Shown here: positions 39,185 to 46,867 of the stretch, one piece after another
How positions within the stretch are numbered: the stretch's first letter is position 1
Layout: each line of letters begins with the position of its first letter
Assembly: GCF_040500525.1 (NCBI RefSeq)
Contig: NZ_CP159402.1
Coordinates: 2,696,396-2,760,395, forward strand
DNA: 64,000 nucleotides
Reading direction: 5' to 3'
Source of the DNA: Azospirillum formosense
GTDB lineage: Bacteria; Pseudomonadota; Alphaproteobacteria; Azospirillales; Azospirillaceae
Made by a program: the position numbers and the translations under genes
Notes under the pieces: generated by a model
Seen by the model: only the letters and a program-made list of their open reading frames with translations
The model's database searches: none
What the model was told of the DNA's origin: nothing

Positions 39185-40219
39185 TCAGCCGCGGTAGCGG
39201 TGGGTCGCCCCGGTGAAGTCCTCCGCCACATAACCGCCTTCTCCGTCGGGCCGCACCCAGCCCGGCGCGGCGGGGGCCTTGCCGTGCCCGCCGGGGATGT
39301 CCAGCACATAGGTCGGCTGGCAGAGGCCGGAGACGCGACCGCGCAGCCCCTTCACCAGCGCCTGCCCCTCGGCCAGGGTGGGGCGGAAATGGCTGGTGCC
39401 GGCGGCGAGGTCGGGGTGGTGCAGGTAATAGGGTTTGATCCGGTTGCGCACCAACCCCCGGAACAGCGCCTCCAGCGACGCCGCGTCGTCGTTGACGCCC
39501 TTCAGCAGCACCGTCTGGCCGAGCAGCGGGATGCCGGCGTCGGCCAGCCGAGCGATCGCGCCGCGCGCCGGCTCCGTCAACTCGCTGGCGTGGTTGACGT
39601 GGATGGCCATCCAGGTCGCCAGCTCCGGCGCCTTCAGCGCCTCGACCAGCTCCGCCGTCACGCGCGCCGGGTCGGCGACGGGGATGCGGGTGTGCAGCCG
39701 GACCACCCCGACATGCGGGATGTCCGACAGGCTGCGGACGATGTGGGAGAGGCGCCGCGGCGACAGCAGAAGGGGATCGCCGCCGGTCACCACCACCTCC
39801 CACACCTCGGGATGCGTACGCACGTACGCCAGGGCGGCGTCCAGCTCCTCGCGCGACAGGGCCTCGCCGCCCGGGCCGACCATTTCCCGCCGGAAGCAGA
39901 AACGGCAATAGACCGCGCAGGCGTGCAGCGGCTTCAGCAGGACCCGGTCGGGATAGCGGTGGACGATGCCCTTCACCGGGCTGCGCGCCACGTCGCCGAT
40001 GGGGTCCTCGCGCTCCTCCGGCGCGGTGTACGCCTCCTCGGGAGAGGGAACGTACTGCGCGTACAGGGGATCGCCGGGCGCGGCGCCCGCCAGCGTTTCC
40101 AGCAGGTACGGCGTCAGGGCGATGGCGTAGCGGTCGGCCACGGCGGCCACGGCCTCGCCCGCCGCGGGCGTCATCAGCCCGGCGGCCACCAGATCGGTCA
40201 CGCTGTGGGCTGCCTTCAT
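39185..40219 (-). CDS. Radical SAM lysine 2,3-aminomutase-like protein (EpmB/KamA family)
   Basis: The 344-residue protein has the SAM-cluster motif CAVYCRFCFRR (CxxxCxxC) near residue 110, GGDPLLLSPRRL, and the PLP-lysine region near TSHFRPTLAEGQALVKGLRGRVSGLCQPTYVLDIPGGHGKAP. The length is close to EpmB (about 340) and shorter than catabolic KamA (about 416), so it may form (R)-beta-lysine for elongation factor P modification. The partner ligase EpmA and efp are not in the window. ATG 40219 is used; a GTG at 40237 is possible. Confidence 0.85.
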   Translation of the reverse strand: MKAAHSVTDLVAAGLMTPAAGEAVAAVADRYAIALTPYLLETLAGAAPGDPLYAQYVPSPEEAYTAPEEREDPIGDVARSPVKGIVHRYPDRVLLKPLHACAVYCRFCFRREMVGPGGEALSREELDAALAYVRTHPEVWEVVVTGGDPLLLSPRRLSHIVRSLSDIPHVGVVRLHTRIPVADPARVTAELVEALKAPELATWMAIHVNHASELTEPARGAIARLADAGIPLLGQTVLLKGVNDDAASLEALFRGLVRNRIKPYYLHHPDLAAGTSHFRPTLAEGQALVKGLRGRVSGLCQPTYVLDIPGGHGKAPAAPGWVRPDGEGGYVAEDFTGATHRYRG

Positions 40220-40284
40220 CGCTCGTTCCCGATCCACCGCTTTGCGCCTAATATCAGAGGCCCGCTCTTACTCCCGCAGGACCC

Positions 40285-41034
40285 ATGCTGTCGACTCTTC
40301 CCCGCCTGATCGGCCACCGCGGCGCCAAGGAAAACGCGCCCGAAAACACGCTCGCCAGCCTGCGCGAGGCCGCCCGCCAGGGCGCCGCCTGGGTCGAGGT
40401 GGACGTGATGCTCACCCGCGACCGCGTGCCGGTGCTGATCCACGACGACACGCTGGAGCGCACCACCAGTGGCGCCGGGCCGGTGCCCGACCTGACCCTG
40501 GCGGAGCTGAAGGCGCTGGACGCCGGCTCCTGGTTCGACGCCCGTTTCGCCGGCGAAACGGTGCCGACGCTGGAGGAGGCGCTGGGCGTGATCCGCAAGT
40601 TGGGCCTGGGCCTGAATCTGGAGATCAAACCCTATCCCGGCCAGGAGGTGCCGACGGCCGAAGCCGCGCTGGACCTGCTGGCGCGGCTGTGGCCGAGCGG
40701 CCTGCCCCTGCTGGTCTCCAGCTTCGAGGTGCCTTGCCTGGAGGTGGCGCGCGACCGGGCGCCCGGGATTCCGCGCGGCTACCTGTTGTGGGACCCGCCG
40801 GCCGACTGGGCGGCCATCGCCCACCGCATCGGCGCCGCCACGCTGAACGTCCACCAGAACCGCCAGACCGCGGAGAGCGTTGCCGCCTACCGCGCCACCG
40901 GGCGCCCGGTGCTGGCCTACACGGTCAACGACGCGGCGCGGGCGCGGACGCTGTTCGACTGGGGCGTGGCCGGCGTCTTCACCGACGCGCCGGGCCGTCT
41001 GGCGGCGGAGCTGACCGCCGGGACCACCCCGTGA
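40285..41034 (+). CDS. Glycerophosphodiester phosphodiesterase
   Basis: The 249-residue cytoplasmic GDPD-family protein has the N-terminal catalytic region LIGHRGAKENAPENTLASLREAARQGAAWVEVDVMLTRDRVPVLIHDDTLERTTSG, which includes the catalytic His and metal Glu/Asp, and later LGLNLEIKPY. It hydrolyses glycerophosphodiesters to glycerol-3-phosphate and alcohol (UgpQ-like); no ugp transporter is adjacent. No signal peptide is seen. It is divergent from the radical SAM gene across 65 bp. Confidence 0.92.
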   Translation: MLSTLPRLIGHRGAKENAPENTLASLREAARQGAAWVEVDVMLTRDRVPVLIHDDTLERTTSGAGPVPDLTLAELKALDAGSWFDARFAGETVPTLEEALGVIRKLGLGLNLEIKPYPGQEVPTAEAALDLLARLWPSGLPLLVSSFEVPCLEVARDRAPGIPRGYLLWDPPADWAAIAHRIGAATLNVHQNRQTAESVAAYRATGRPVLAYTVNDAARARTLFDWGVAGVFTDAPGRLAAELTAGTTP

Positions 41035-41137
41035 GACGGTTCTCCCAAGGACCGCGGATTGACGTTTGGGGATATGCCGCCGTGACAGATTTTTTTCTAA
41101 CACCGCGAATCCGCTCGTCCGCACGGAAATTTCCTCA

Positions 41138-41196
41138 TATATAGATCGCTCATGGCGGCTAGGCCGTCGGGGGCACGACTCCCGGCGGCGTTTTTC
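41138..41196 (+). promoter_or_regulatory. Leader with -10-like box and terminator hairpin upstream of the NMO-like gene
   Basis: TATATA (41138-41143) in an AT-rich patch is followed by hairpin GCCGTCGGG (41163-41171)/CCCGGCGGC (41181-41189), a 9-bp stem with one G-U pair, then GTTTTTCG. The gene starts at 41263. No good -35 is seen. It could be an attenuator or a terminator of the upstream gene. Confidence 0.4.
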
Positions 41197-41262
41197 GTCG
41201 TCTTTCGGGTCGCGCTGTCCGGGCGCCCGTGCGCGGGCGCTCTCATGGTCTTGGAGGTTTCG

Positions 41263-42660
41263 TTGAAGGCGCTTAAGCCGTTGCTGATGTCTGGCCGGGA
41301 GGTTCTGCCGCTCGTCGAGGGTGGCAAGGGAATTGCCGTCTCCAACGGGGAAAGCTCGGGCGCCTGGGCGGCGGCCGGGGGTATCGGCACATTCTCGGGC
41401 GTGAACGCCGACAGCTACGACGAGAACGGCAATCTCCTGCCGCAGGTCTACCACGGCAAAACCCGCCGCGAGCGCCATGACGAGCTGATCAAGTTCGGCA
41501 TCCAGGGCGGCATCGCGCAGGCCCGCATCGCGCACGAGACGTCGAACGGCCAGGGCCGCATCCACATGAACGTCCTGTGGGAGATGGGCGGCGCCGAGCA
41601 CATCCTGCACGGCGTGCTGGAAGGCTCCCAGGGCCTGATCCACGGCGTCACCTGCGGCGCCGGCATGCCCTACCGCGTGGCGGAGATCGCCGTGCACTAC
41701 GGCGTGCACTACTACCCCATCGTCTCCTCGGCCCGCGCCTTCCGCGCCCTGTGGCTGCGCGCCTACCACAAGTTCCGCGAGAACCTGGGCGGCGTGGTCT
41801 ACGAGGACCCGTGGCTGGCCGGCGGCCACAACGGCCTGTCCAACTCCGAGGACCCGCTGAAGCCGGAGGATCCGTTCCCCCGCGTCCTGGCGCTGCGCCA
41901 GATGATGAACAGCTTCGGCCTGAACGACACCCCCATCGTCATGGCGGGCGGCGTCTGGTGGCTGTCGGATTGGGAAGACTGGATCGACAACCCCGACCTC
42001 GGTCCGGTGGCCTTCCAGTTCGGCACGCGCCCGCTTCTGACCCAGGAAAGCCCGATCTCCAACGCGTGGAAGCAGCGTCTGCTGACGCTGAAGGAAGGCG
42101 ACGTCTTCCTGAACCGCTTCTCGCCGACGGGCTTCTACTCCTCCGCCGTCAAGAACCCGTTCCTGATGGACCTGATGGCCCGCTCGGAGCGTCAGGTGGC
42201 CTATCTGCCCAAGCCGGTTGGCGAGCATTCCGCCGAACTGCCGCTGGGGCCGCGCGGCCGCCCGGTTTATGTGACCGAGACGGACAAGGCCCGCGCCGAG
42301 GGCTGGCTGTCCCAGGGCTTCACCAGCGGCCTGAAGACGCCGGACAGCACGGTCATCTTCGTCACGCCGGAGCAGGCGGAGCGCATCCACCGCGACCAGG
42401 TGGACTGCATGGGCTGCCTGTCGGCCTGCAACTTCTCCAACTGGGCGCAGAACGAGGAAGGCACGAACGGCAAGCGCGCCGATCCGCGGTCCTACTGCAT
42501 CCAGAAGACCCTGCAGGCGGTCAGCCACACCGACGACTGCGAAAACCAGCTGATGTTCGCCGGTCACAACGCCTTCCGCTTCGCGTCGGACCCCTACTAC
42601 AAGGACGGGTTCATCCCGACCGTGAAGCAGCTGGTCGAGCGGATCGCCACCGGCTACTGA
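41263..42660 (+). CDS. Nitronate monooxygenase-like flavin oxidoreductase with added C-terminal cysteine cluster
   Basis: The 465-residue protein has a TIM-barrel flavoprotein core of the nitropropane dioxygenase/FabK type: GGKGIAVSNGESSGAWAAAGGIGTFSGVN (residues about 18-46), EGSQGLIHGVTCGAGMPYRVAEIA and IVMAGGVWWLSDWEDWI. A C-terminal region holds CMGCLSAC (Cys382, Cys385, Cys389), then Cys412 and Cys426. The C-x2-C-x3-C spacing resembles 4Fe-4S ligands of the 2,4-dienoyl-CoA reductase family. The substrate is unknown. TTG 41263 is supported by GGAGG at 41253-41257; ATG 41245 would include that site. Confidence 0.8.
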   Translation: MKALKPLLMSGREVLPLVEGGKGIAVSNGESSGAWAAAGGIGTFSGVNADSYDENGNLLPQVYHGKTRRERHDELIKFGIQGGIAQARIAHETSNGQGRIHMNVLWEMGGAEHILHGVLEGSQGLIHGVTCGAGMPYRVAEIAVHYGVHYYPIVSSARAFRALWLRAYHKFRENLGGVVYEDPWLAGGHNGLSNSEDPLKPEDPFPRVLALRQMMNSFGLNDTPIVMAGGVWWLSDWEDWIDNPDLGPVAFQFGTRPLLTQESPISNAWKQRLLTLKEGDVFLNRFSPTGFYSSAVKNPFLMDLMARSERQVAYLPKPVGEHSAELPLGPRGRPVYVTETDKARAEGWLSQGFTSGLKTPDSTVIFVTPEQAERIHRDQVDCMGCLSACNFSNWAQNEEGTNGKRADPRSYCIQKTLQAVSHTDDCENQLMFAGHNAFRFASDPYYKDGFIPTVKQLVERIATGY

Positions 42661-42796
42661 CGCCGGCGGCCCGCGGGTTTGCGGGGGCGCTTGCCCCCCG
42701 ACCTGAAATCGTTCTAAAGTGAACGGACTGCGGCGGATCGCCGCGGTCCGTTTCGCGTTTCGACTTTGTGACCTGAACCAGGGCGAACAGACGACG

Positions 42797-43228
42797 ATGA
42801 CCGGCACCCGACCCTTCAAGCGCGCCCTCGACCGCCTGCAGACGGCCGGCTTCCGTCCGACGCGCCAGCGTCTGGGTCTGGCCCGTCTTCTGTTCGAAGG
42901 GGAACACCGCCACGTCACCGCAGAGCAGCTCCACACCGAGGCGATGGGGGCGGACCTGCGCGTGTCGTTGGCCACGGTCTACAACACGCTGAACCAGTTC
43001 ACGGCCGCCGGCCTGCTGCGCGAGGTGGTGGTGGAGGCGGGCAAGTCCTACTTCGACACCAACACCAGCGACCATCACCATTTCTTCCTGGAAGGGACCG
43101 GCCGGCTGGAGGACATTCCCGGCGACGACGTGGTGGTCCAGCATCTGCCGCCGGCCCCGCCGGGCACGCGCATCGCGCGGGTGGACGTGATCGTCCGGCT
43201 GAGCGCGGAGCAGGGCGAGGAGCGCTGA
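42797..43228 (+). CDS. Fur-family regulator, Irr-like
   Basis: The 143-residue protein has a Fur-type winged helix (FRPTRQRLGLARLLFEGEHRHVTAEQLH, SLATVYNTLNQFTAAGLLREV) and the metal/haem region SYFDTNTSDHHHFF (His93-95). It lacks the CxxC structural zinc pairs of true Fur, and the HHH cluster is the haem-sensing feature of Irr. It would control iron and haem genes. ATG 42797 starts MTGTRPFKRALDRL. Downstream is a rubrerythrin gene with its own promoter; irr-rubrerythrin pairing is common in alphaproteobacteria. Confidence 0.88.
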   Translation: MTGTRPFKRALDRLQTAGFRPTRQRLGLARLLFEGEHRHVTAEQLHTEAMGADLRVSLATVYNTLNQFTAAGLLREVVVEAGKSYFDTNTSDHHHFFLEGTGRLEDIPGDDVVVQHLPPAPPGTRIARVDVIVRLSAEQGEER

Positions 43229-43301
43229 GGGACTCGCGGTCCACGGCCGCCGCTGGAAAAAAACCGTCTCCCGACCGGGTCTTCGGGGAATTTCCGGAAC
43301 A

Positions 43302-43330
43302 TTGACGCGTTTTGGGAGCAATGGCATAAG
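43302..43330 (+). promoter_or_regulatory. Sigma70-type promoter of the rubrerythrin gene
   Basis: TTGACG (43302-43307) and CATAAG (43325-43330), spacing 17 bp, about 80 bp before the ATG at 43412. A target of the neighbouring Irr-like regulator is plausible but no clear Irr box is visible. Confidence 0.45.
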
Positions 43331-43411
43331 CCGTAGCCGAGGCTCGGCCGCCGGAGGCCCCACGCCCGCGCGCGGCCGGGCCGGACAGAACCCCGTCTGG
43401 AGAACGCCGCC

Positions 43412-43831
43412 ATGTCGCTGAAGGGCACGAAGACCGAGCAGAACCTCAAGGCGGCCTTCGCGGGGGAGAGCCAGGCGAACCGCCGCTATCTCTATTTCGC
43501 CCAGAAGGCCGATGTGGAAGGCCACAACGAGGTCGCCGCCGTCTTCCGCTCCACGGCGGAGGGCGAGACCGGCCACGCCCACGGCCATCTGGAATTCCTG
43601 GAAGAGGCCGGCGACCCGATCACCGGCCTGCCCATCGGCGACACGGTGAGCAACCTGAAGGCCGCCATCGCCGGCGAGACCCACGAATACACCGACATGT
43701 ATCCGGGCATGGCCCGCACCGCCCGTGAGGAAGGCTTCGAGGAGGTCGCGGACTGGTTCGAGACGCTGGCCAAGGCCGAGCGGAGCCATGCCGGGCGGTT
43801 CCAGAGGATGCTGGACCAGCTGTCGTCATGA
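43412..43831 (+). CDS. Rubrerythrin (di-iron domain only)
   Basis: The 139-residue ferritin-like protein has the helices [52 protein letters not shown] and [49 protein letters not shown], each with the ExxH/E ligands of a di-iron site. There is no C-terminal rubredoxin domain, so it is the erythrin form. Likely peroxide reduction or iron handling in the cytoplasm. GGAGAA at 43399-43404. Overlaps the DUF3501 gene by 4 bp (ATGA). Confidence 0.92.
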   Translation: MSLKGTKTEQNLKAAFAGESQANRRYLYFAQKADVEGHNEVAAVFRSTAEGETGHAHGHLEFLEEAGDPITGLPIGDTVSNLKAAIAGETHEYTDMYPGMARTAREEGFEEVADWFETLAKAERSHAGRFQRMLDQLSS

Positions 43832-44421
43832 CGGCGCGCCGGACCGCGATCACCCGCGCCGACATTCTTCCCCTGGACCGCTACGCCCAGGAACGCGCCG
43901 CCCGCCGCAGCGCGCTGGTCGCCGTGAAGAAGAGACGCCGCGTCGCGGTCGGTCCCTACGCCCTCGTCCATTTCGAGAATTACGAGACGATGTGGCAGCA
44001 GGTCCACGAGATGCTGTTCATCGAGCGGGGTGGCGAAGACCAGATCGACGGCGAGCTGCGCGCCTACAACGGCCTGATCCCGCAAGGGACGGAACTGGTC
44101 GCCACGGTGATGTTCGAGATCGCCGACCCGGCGCGCCGCGCCGCCGAGCTTGCCCGGCTGGGCGGGGTGGAGCGGACGGTGACGCTGCGCTTCGCCGGCC
44201 ACACGGTGACCGGCCGGCCGGAGGAGGACGTGGCGCGCACGAACGAGGCCGGCAAGGCGTCCGCCGTGCATTTCCTGCATTTCGATTTCACGCCGGAACA
44301 GATCGCCGCCTTCCGCACCCCCGGGACGGAGGTGATCCTCGGCATCGGCCATCCCCGGTACGGCCACATGGCGGTGGTGCCGGAGGCGGTGCGGGCGGAG
44401 CTTGCGGGGGATCTCGGGTAG
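43828..44421 (+). CDS. DUF3501 family protein
   Basis: The 197-residue protein matches DUF3501: [59 protein letters not shown], then [16 protein letters not shown] and [17 protein letters not shown]. No membrane segment or known catalytic motif is seen. It is translationally coupled to rubrerythrin, a pairing also seen in other bacteria, which suggests a shared role in oxidative or iron stress. Function unknown. Confidence 0.85.
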   Translation: MTARRTAITRADILPLDRYAQERAARRSALVAVKKRRRVAVGPYALVHFENYETMWQQVHEMLFIERGGEDQIDGELRAYNGLIPQGTELVATVMFEIADPARRAAELARLGGVERTVTLRFAGHTVTGRPEEDVARTNEAGKASAVHFLHFDFTPEQIAAFRTPGTEVILGIGHPRYGHMAVVPEAVRAELAGDLG

Positions 44422-44459
44422 GGTGGGGCCAAACGAAGGGTGGGGGCAAGCCGCCCCCG

Positions 44460-45014
44460 TTACTCGAACGTCTCGTCCTTGTAAGCGCCCCAGAACTCGC
44501 CACGGCTCATCCAGCCGCGATAGCCCTTCAGGTCCACCTCGCACCACTCGCCCTTGCACTTGCGCAGCCAGCCGATCACCCCCGGCTGGGCGCGGGCCAC
44601 GACGGCGGCGTCGCTGCGCGGCTCCTTGCGGACCGTGCGGATGTCGCCGGTGATGACGACGCTGCGCTTGCCCGACAGCATGCTCTGGTGCACCCAACCC
44701 TCGCTGCCTTCCCAGTCGCGGATGCGGCGCCAGGTGTCGAACTCCTGGGTGATCTCCACCGGCATTTCCTTGCGGGTGAACACCCATTCGATGGGGTAGC
44801 GCACGTTGGGACCGGTGCGCGCGTTCACCTCGCCCGAGCGCAGCGAGACGAAGCGGGGAATCGGCAGGCCCGACGCGTGGGTCGGGTCTTTCTCGCGCCG
44901 CGCGCCCTCCGACGCGTCGGCGGTGGACGGCGTGACCGGCGCCAAGGCTGCGATGGCCAGCGCCAGAACGGCGAGAGCGCGGCGGATGGCAGACGTCGTC
45001 GGCAACGGCAACAC
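44460..45014 (-). CDS. Secreted SH3-domain protein (bacterial SH3, double)
   Basis: The 184-residue protein has a signal peptide ([17 protein letters not shown]) and two bacterial SH3-like modules. The first is [59 protein letters not shown], the second [46 protein letters not shown]. This two-SH3 periplasmic protein is common in alphaproteobacteria (DUF1058/SH3_4). Likely cell-wall or envelope binding. The start is GTG 45014. A promoter (TTGCCC/TTATAG, 17-bp spacing) lies on the minus strand at 45088-45060. Confidence 0.88.
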   Translation of the reverse strand: MLPLPTTSAIRRALAVLALAIAALAPVTPSTADASEGARREKDPTHASGLPIPRFVSLRSGEVNARTGPNVRYPIEWVFTRKEMPVEITQEFDTWRRIRDWEGSEGWVHQSMLSGKRSVVITGDIRTVRKEPRSDAAVVARAQPGVIGWLRKCKGEWCEVDLKGYRGWMSRGEFWGAYKDETFE

Positions 45015-45059
45015 CGGCAGCCCCGTGCTGTGAGATCGGATGGATTTGAGTCGGAGGCA

Positions 45060-45088
45060 CTATAATTAGGGGTAGCCGCCGGGGGCAA
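45060..45088 (-). promoter_or_regulatory. Minus-strand promoter of the SH3 protein gene
   Basis: Reading on the minus strand, TTGCCC (45088-45083) and TTATAG (45065-45060) are spaced 17 bp, 46 bp before the GTG at 45014. The rest of the 229-bp gap to the dehydrogenase gene shows nothing specific. Confidence 0.5.
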
Positions 45089-45243
45089 GCGCAAGGCGCG
45101 GGCGCACGCCCGACATCGGTTCTTGTCACATGGCGGGACCGCTCATGAGGCCGGCCGCCGCGCCGAATCGTCACTGCCATCTGGACAGCTTCCCAACCGC
45201 TTGATAGGACAAGCGTCGGCCCGGAATGGGGGAGGCACCGTCT

Positions 45244-46233
45244 ATGACCGAAAAGAAGAAGCCGCTCGTCGTCGTCACCCGGAAACTGCCCGACGTCATC
45301 GAGACGCGGATGATGGAGCTGTTCGACGCACGGCTGAACTCCGACGACGAACCCCTGACCCACGCGCAGCTCATCGACGTGGTGCAGACGGCCGACGTGC
45401 TGGTCCCCACCGTCACCGACCGGATCGACCGCGATGTGATCGAGAAGGCCGGGCCGCAGCTTCGCCTGATCGCCTCCTTCGGGACGGGCGTCGACCACAT
45501 CGACCTGAAGGCGGCGCGGGAGCGCGGCATCAGCGTCACCAACACGCCGGGCGTCCTGACCGAGGACACGGCGGACATGACCATGGCCCTGCTGCTGGCG
45601 GTCGGCCGCCGGGTGGCGGAAGGCGAGCGGCTGGTCCGCTCCGGCCAGTGGAAGGGCTGGGGGCCGACGACGATGCTCGGCCACCGCATCCAGGGCAAGC
45701 GTCTGGGCATCCTCGGCATGGGCCGCATCGGGCAGGCGCTGGCGCGCCGGGCGCGGGCCTTCGGCATGTCGATCCACTACCACAACCGCCGCCGCGTCTA
45801 TCCGGACGTCGAGCAGGAGCTTGAGGCGACCTACTGGGAGAGCTTGGACCAGATGCTGGCGCGCATGGACGTGGTGTCCATCAACTGCCCGCACACCCCG
45901 GCCACCTACCACCTGCTGTCGGAGCGCCGGCTGAAGCTGCTGCGCCCGCACTGCTTCATCGTCAACACCTCGCGCGGCGAGGTCATCGACGAGACGGCGC
46001 TGACCCGCATGCTGTCGAAGGGCGAGATCGCCGGCGCCGGCCTGGACGTGTTCGAGCATGAGCCGGCGGTGAATCCGAAGCTGCTGCGGCTCGACAACGT
46101 GGTCCTGCTGCCGCACATGGGCTCCGCCACCATCGAGGGCCGCATCGACATGGGCGAGAAGGTCATCATCAACATCAAGACCTTCGCGGACGGTCACGCC
46201 CCGCCCGACCGCGTCCTGGAAACGCTGCTGTAA
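45244..46233 (+). CDS. D-isomer specific 2-hydroxyacid dehydrogenase (glyoxylate/hydroxypyruvate reductase-like)
   Basis: The 329-residue NAD(P)-dependent enzyme has the Rossmann motif [32 protein letters not shown] (GxGxxG), the catalytic Arg region [10 protein letters not shown], the catalytic Glu in [12 protein letters not shown] and the His in [23 protein letters not shown] is the substrate loop. Similarity suggests GyaR/GhrB-like glyoxylate reductase; the substrate is not decided. GGGAGG at 45227-45232 sets ATG 45244. Confidence 0.92.
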   Translation: MTEKKKPLVVVTRKLPDVIETRMMELFDARLNSDDEPLTHAQLIDVVQTADVLVPTVTDRIDRDVIEKAGPQLRLIASFGTGVDHIDLKAARERGISVTNTPGVLTEDTADMTMALLLAVGRRVAEGERLVRSGQWKGWGPTTMLGHRIQGKRLGILGMGRIGQALARRARAFGMSIHYHNRRRVYPDVEQELEATYWESLDQMLARMDVVSINCPHTPATYHLLSERRLKLLRPHCFIVNTSRGEVIDETALTRMLSKGEIAGAGLDVFEHEPAVNPKLLRLDNVVLLPHMGSATIEGRIDMGEKVIINIKTFADGHAPPDRVLETLL

Positions 46234-46251
46234 GGCGGTGGGAGAGGGCGT

Positions 46252-46803
46252 CTAGAGGACGCCCTCATACAGGGCGGCCATCGGGATCTCGATCCCGACC
46301 GAGGGGAAGCGCAGCGTCCCGCCCCCGATGACGTCACGGACCACCCAGCTCCGCTCGTCCTCGCGCTGCCACAGCTCGGCATAGCGCTTCGTCGAGTCGA
46401 GCAGCAGGATTTCTTGCACCGACGGGATTTCCCGGTAGATCGCCAGCTTCCGGCCACGGTCGAACTGGGCGGTGGACGGCGACAGGATCTCGACAATGAT
46501 CGTCGGGTCCGGCACCGGAACCATGCCGGGCTTCAAGGGCTGGCAGGTCACGGCAACATCCGCCTGGAAATAGATGTCTTCGTGGTCGGACAGGCGGATG
46601 CCCGCTTCGGAAATTGTCCGGCACGGAGGACGGAGCCGCGTTCCGAGCTGAATCATGACCGCCGATGCCAAGGCGCCATGAGCTGCGGCGGGAGGCGCCA
46701 TGGCAACGGGTTGACCGCCGACCAGCTCATAGCGGGTGTCGGTTCCGTCGTCCCAGACGAGGAATTCCTCCACGGTCATCGGGCGGGGTGCCGGATCGCT
46801 CAT
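46252..46803 (-). CDS. Uma2 family (DUF820) putative endonuclease
   Basis: The 183-residue protein matches Uma2/DUF820: MTVEEFLVWDDGTDTRYELVGGQPVAM, GIRLSDHEDIYFQADVAVTC, PDPTIIVEILSPSTAQFDRGRKLAIYREIPSVQEILLLDS. This is a PD-(D/E)xK-type nuclease fold, with the Asp/Glu-x-Lys residues likely in DVAV and VEIL. Biological role unknown; the family is common in cyanobacteria and scattered elsewhere, often horizontally spread. It is convergent with the dehydrogenase gene (18 bp). A GTG/ATG further upstream at 46854 is less likely. Confidence 0.85.
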   Translation of the reverse strand: MSDPAPRPMTVEEFLVWDDGTDTRYELVGGQPVAMAPPAAAHGALASAVMIQLGTRLRPPCRTISEAGIRLSDHEDIYFQADVAVTCQPLKPGMVPVPDPTIIVEILSPSTAQFDRGRKLAIYREIPSVQEILLLDSTKRYAELWQREDERSWVVRDVIGGGTLRFPSVGIEIPMAALYEGVL

Positions 46804-46867
46804 GCCGATGAGTATGGCCCTCTCCCTCATCGCTTCCAAGGGGGCACCGCTCAAGGGGCCGCCGCGG

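Noticed and set aside
42683..42698. Hairpin GGGGGC-GCTT-GCCCCC as an intrinsic terminator after the NMO-like gene
   Set aside because: A clear stem but no T-run follows, so termination cannot be claimed; the same holds for the hairpin at 44442-44458.
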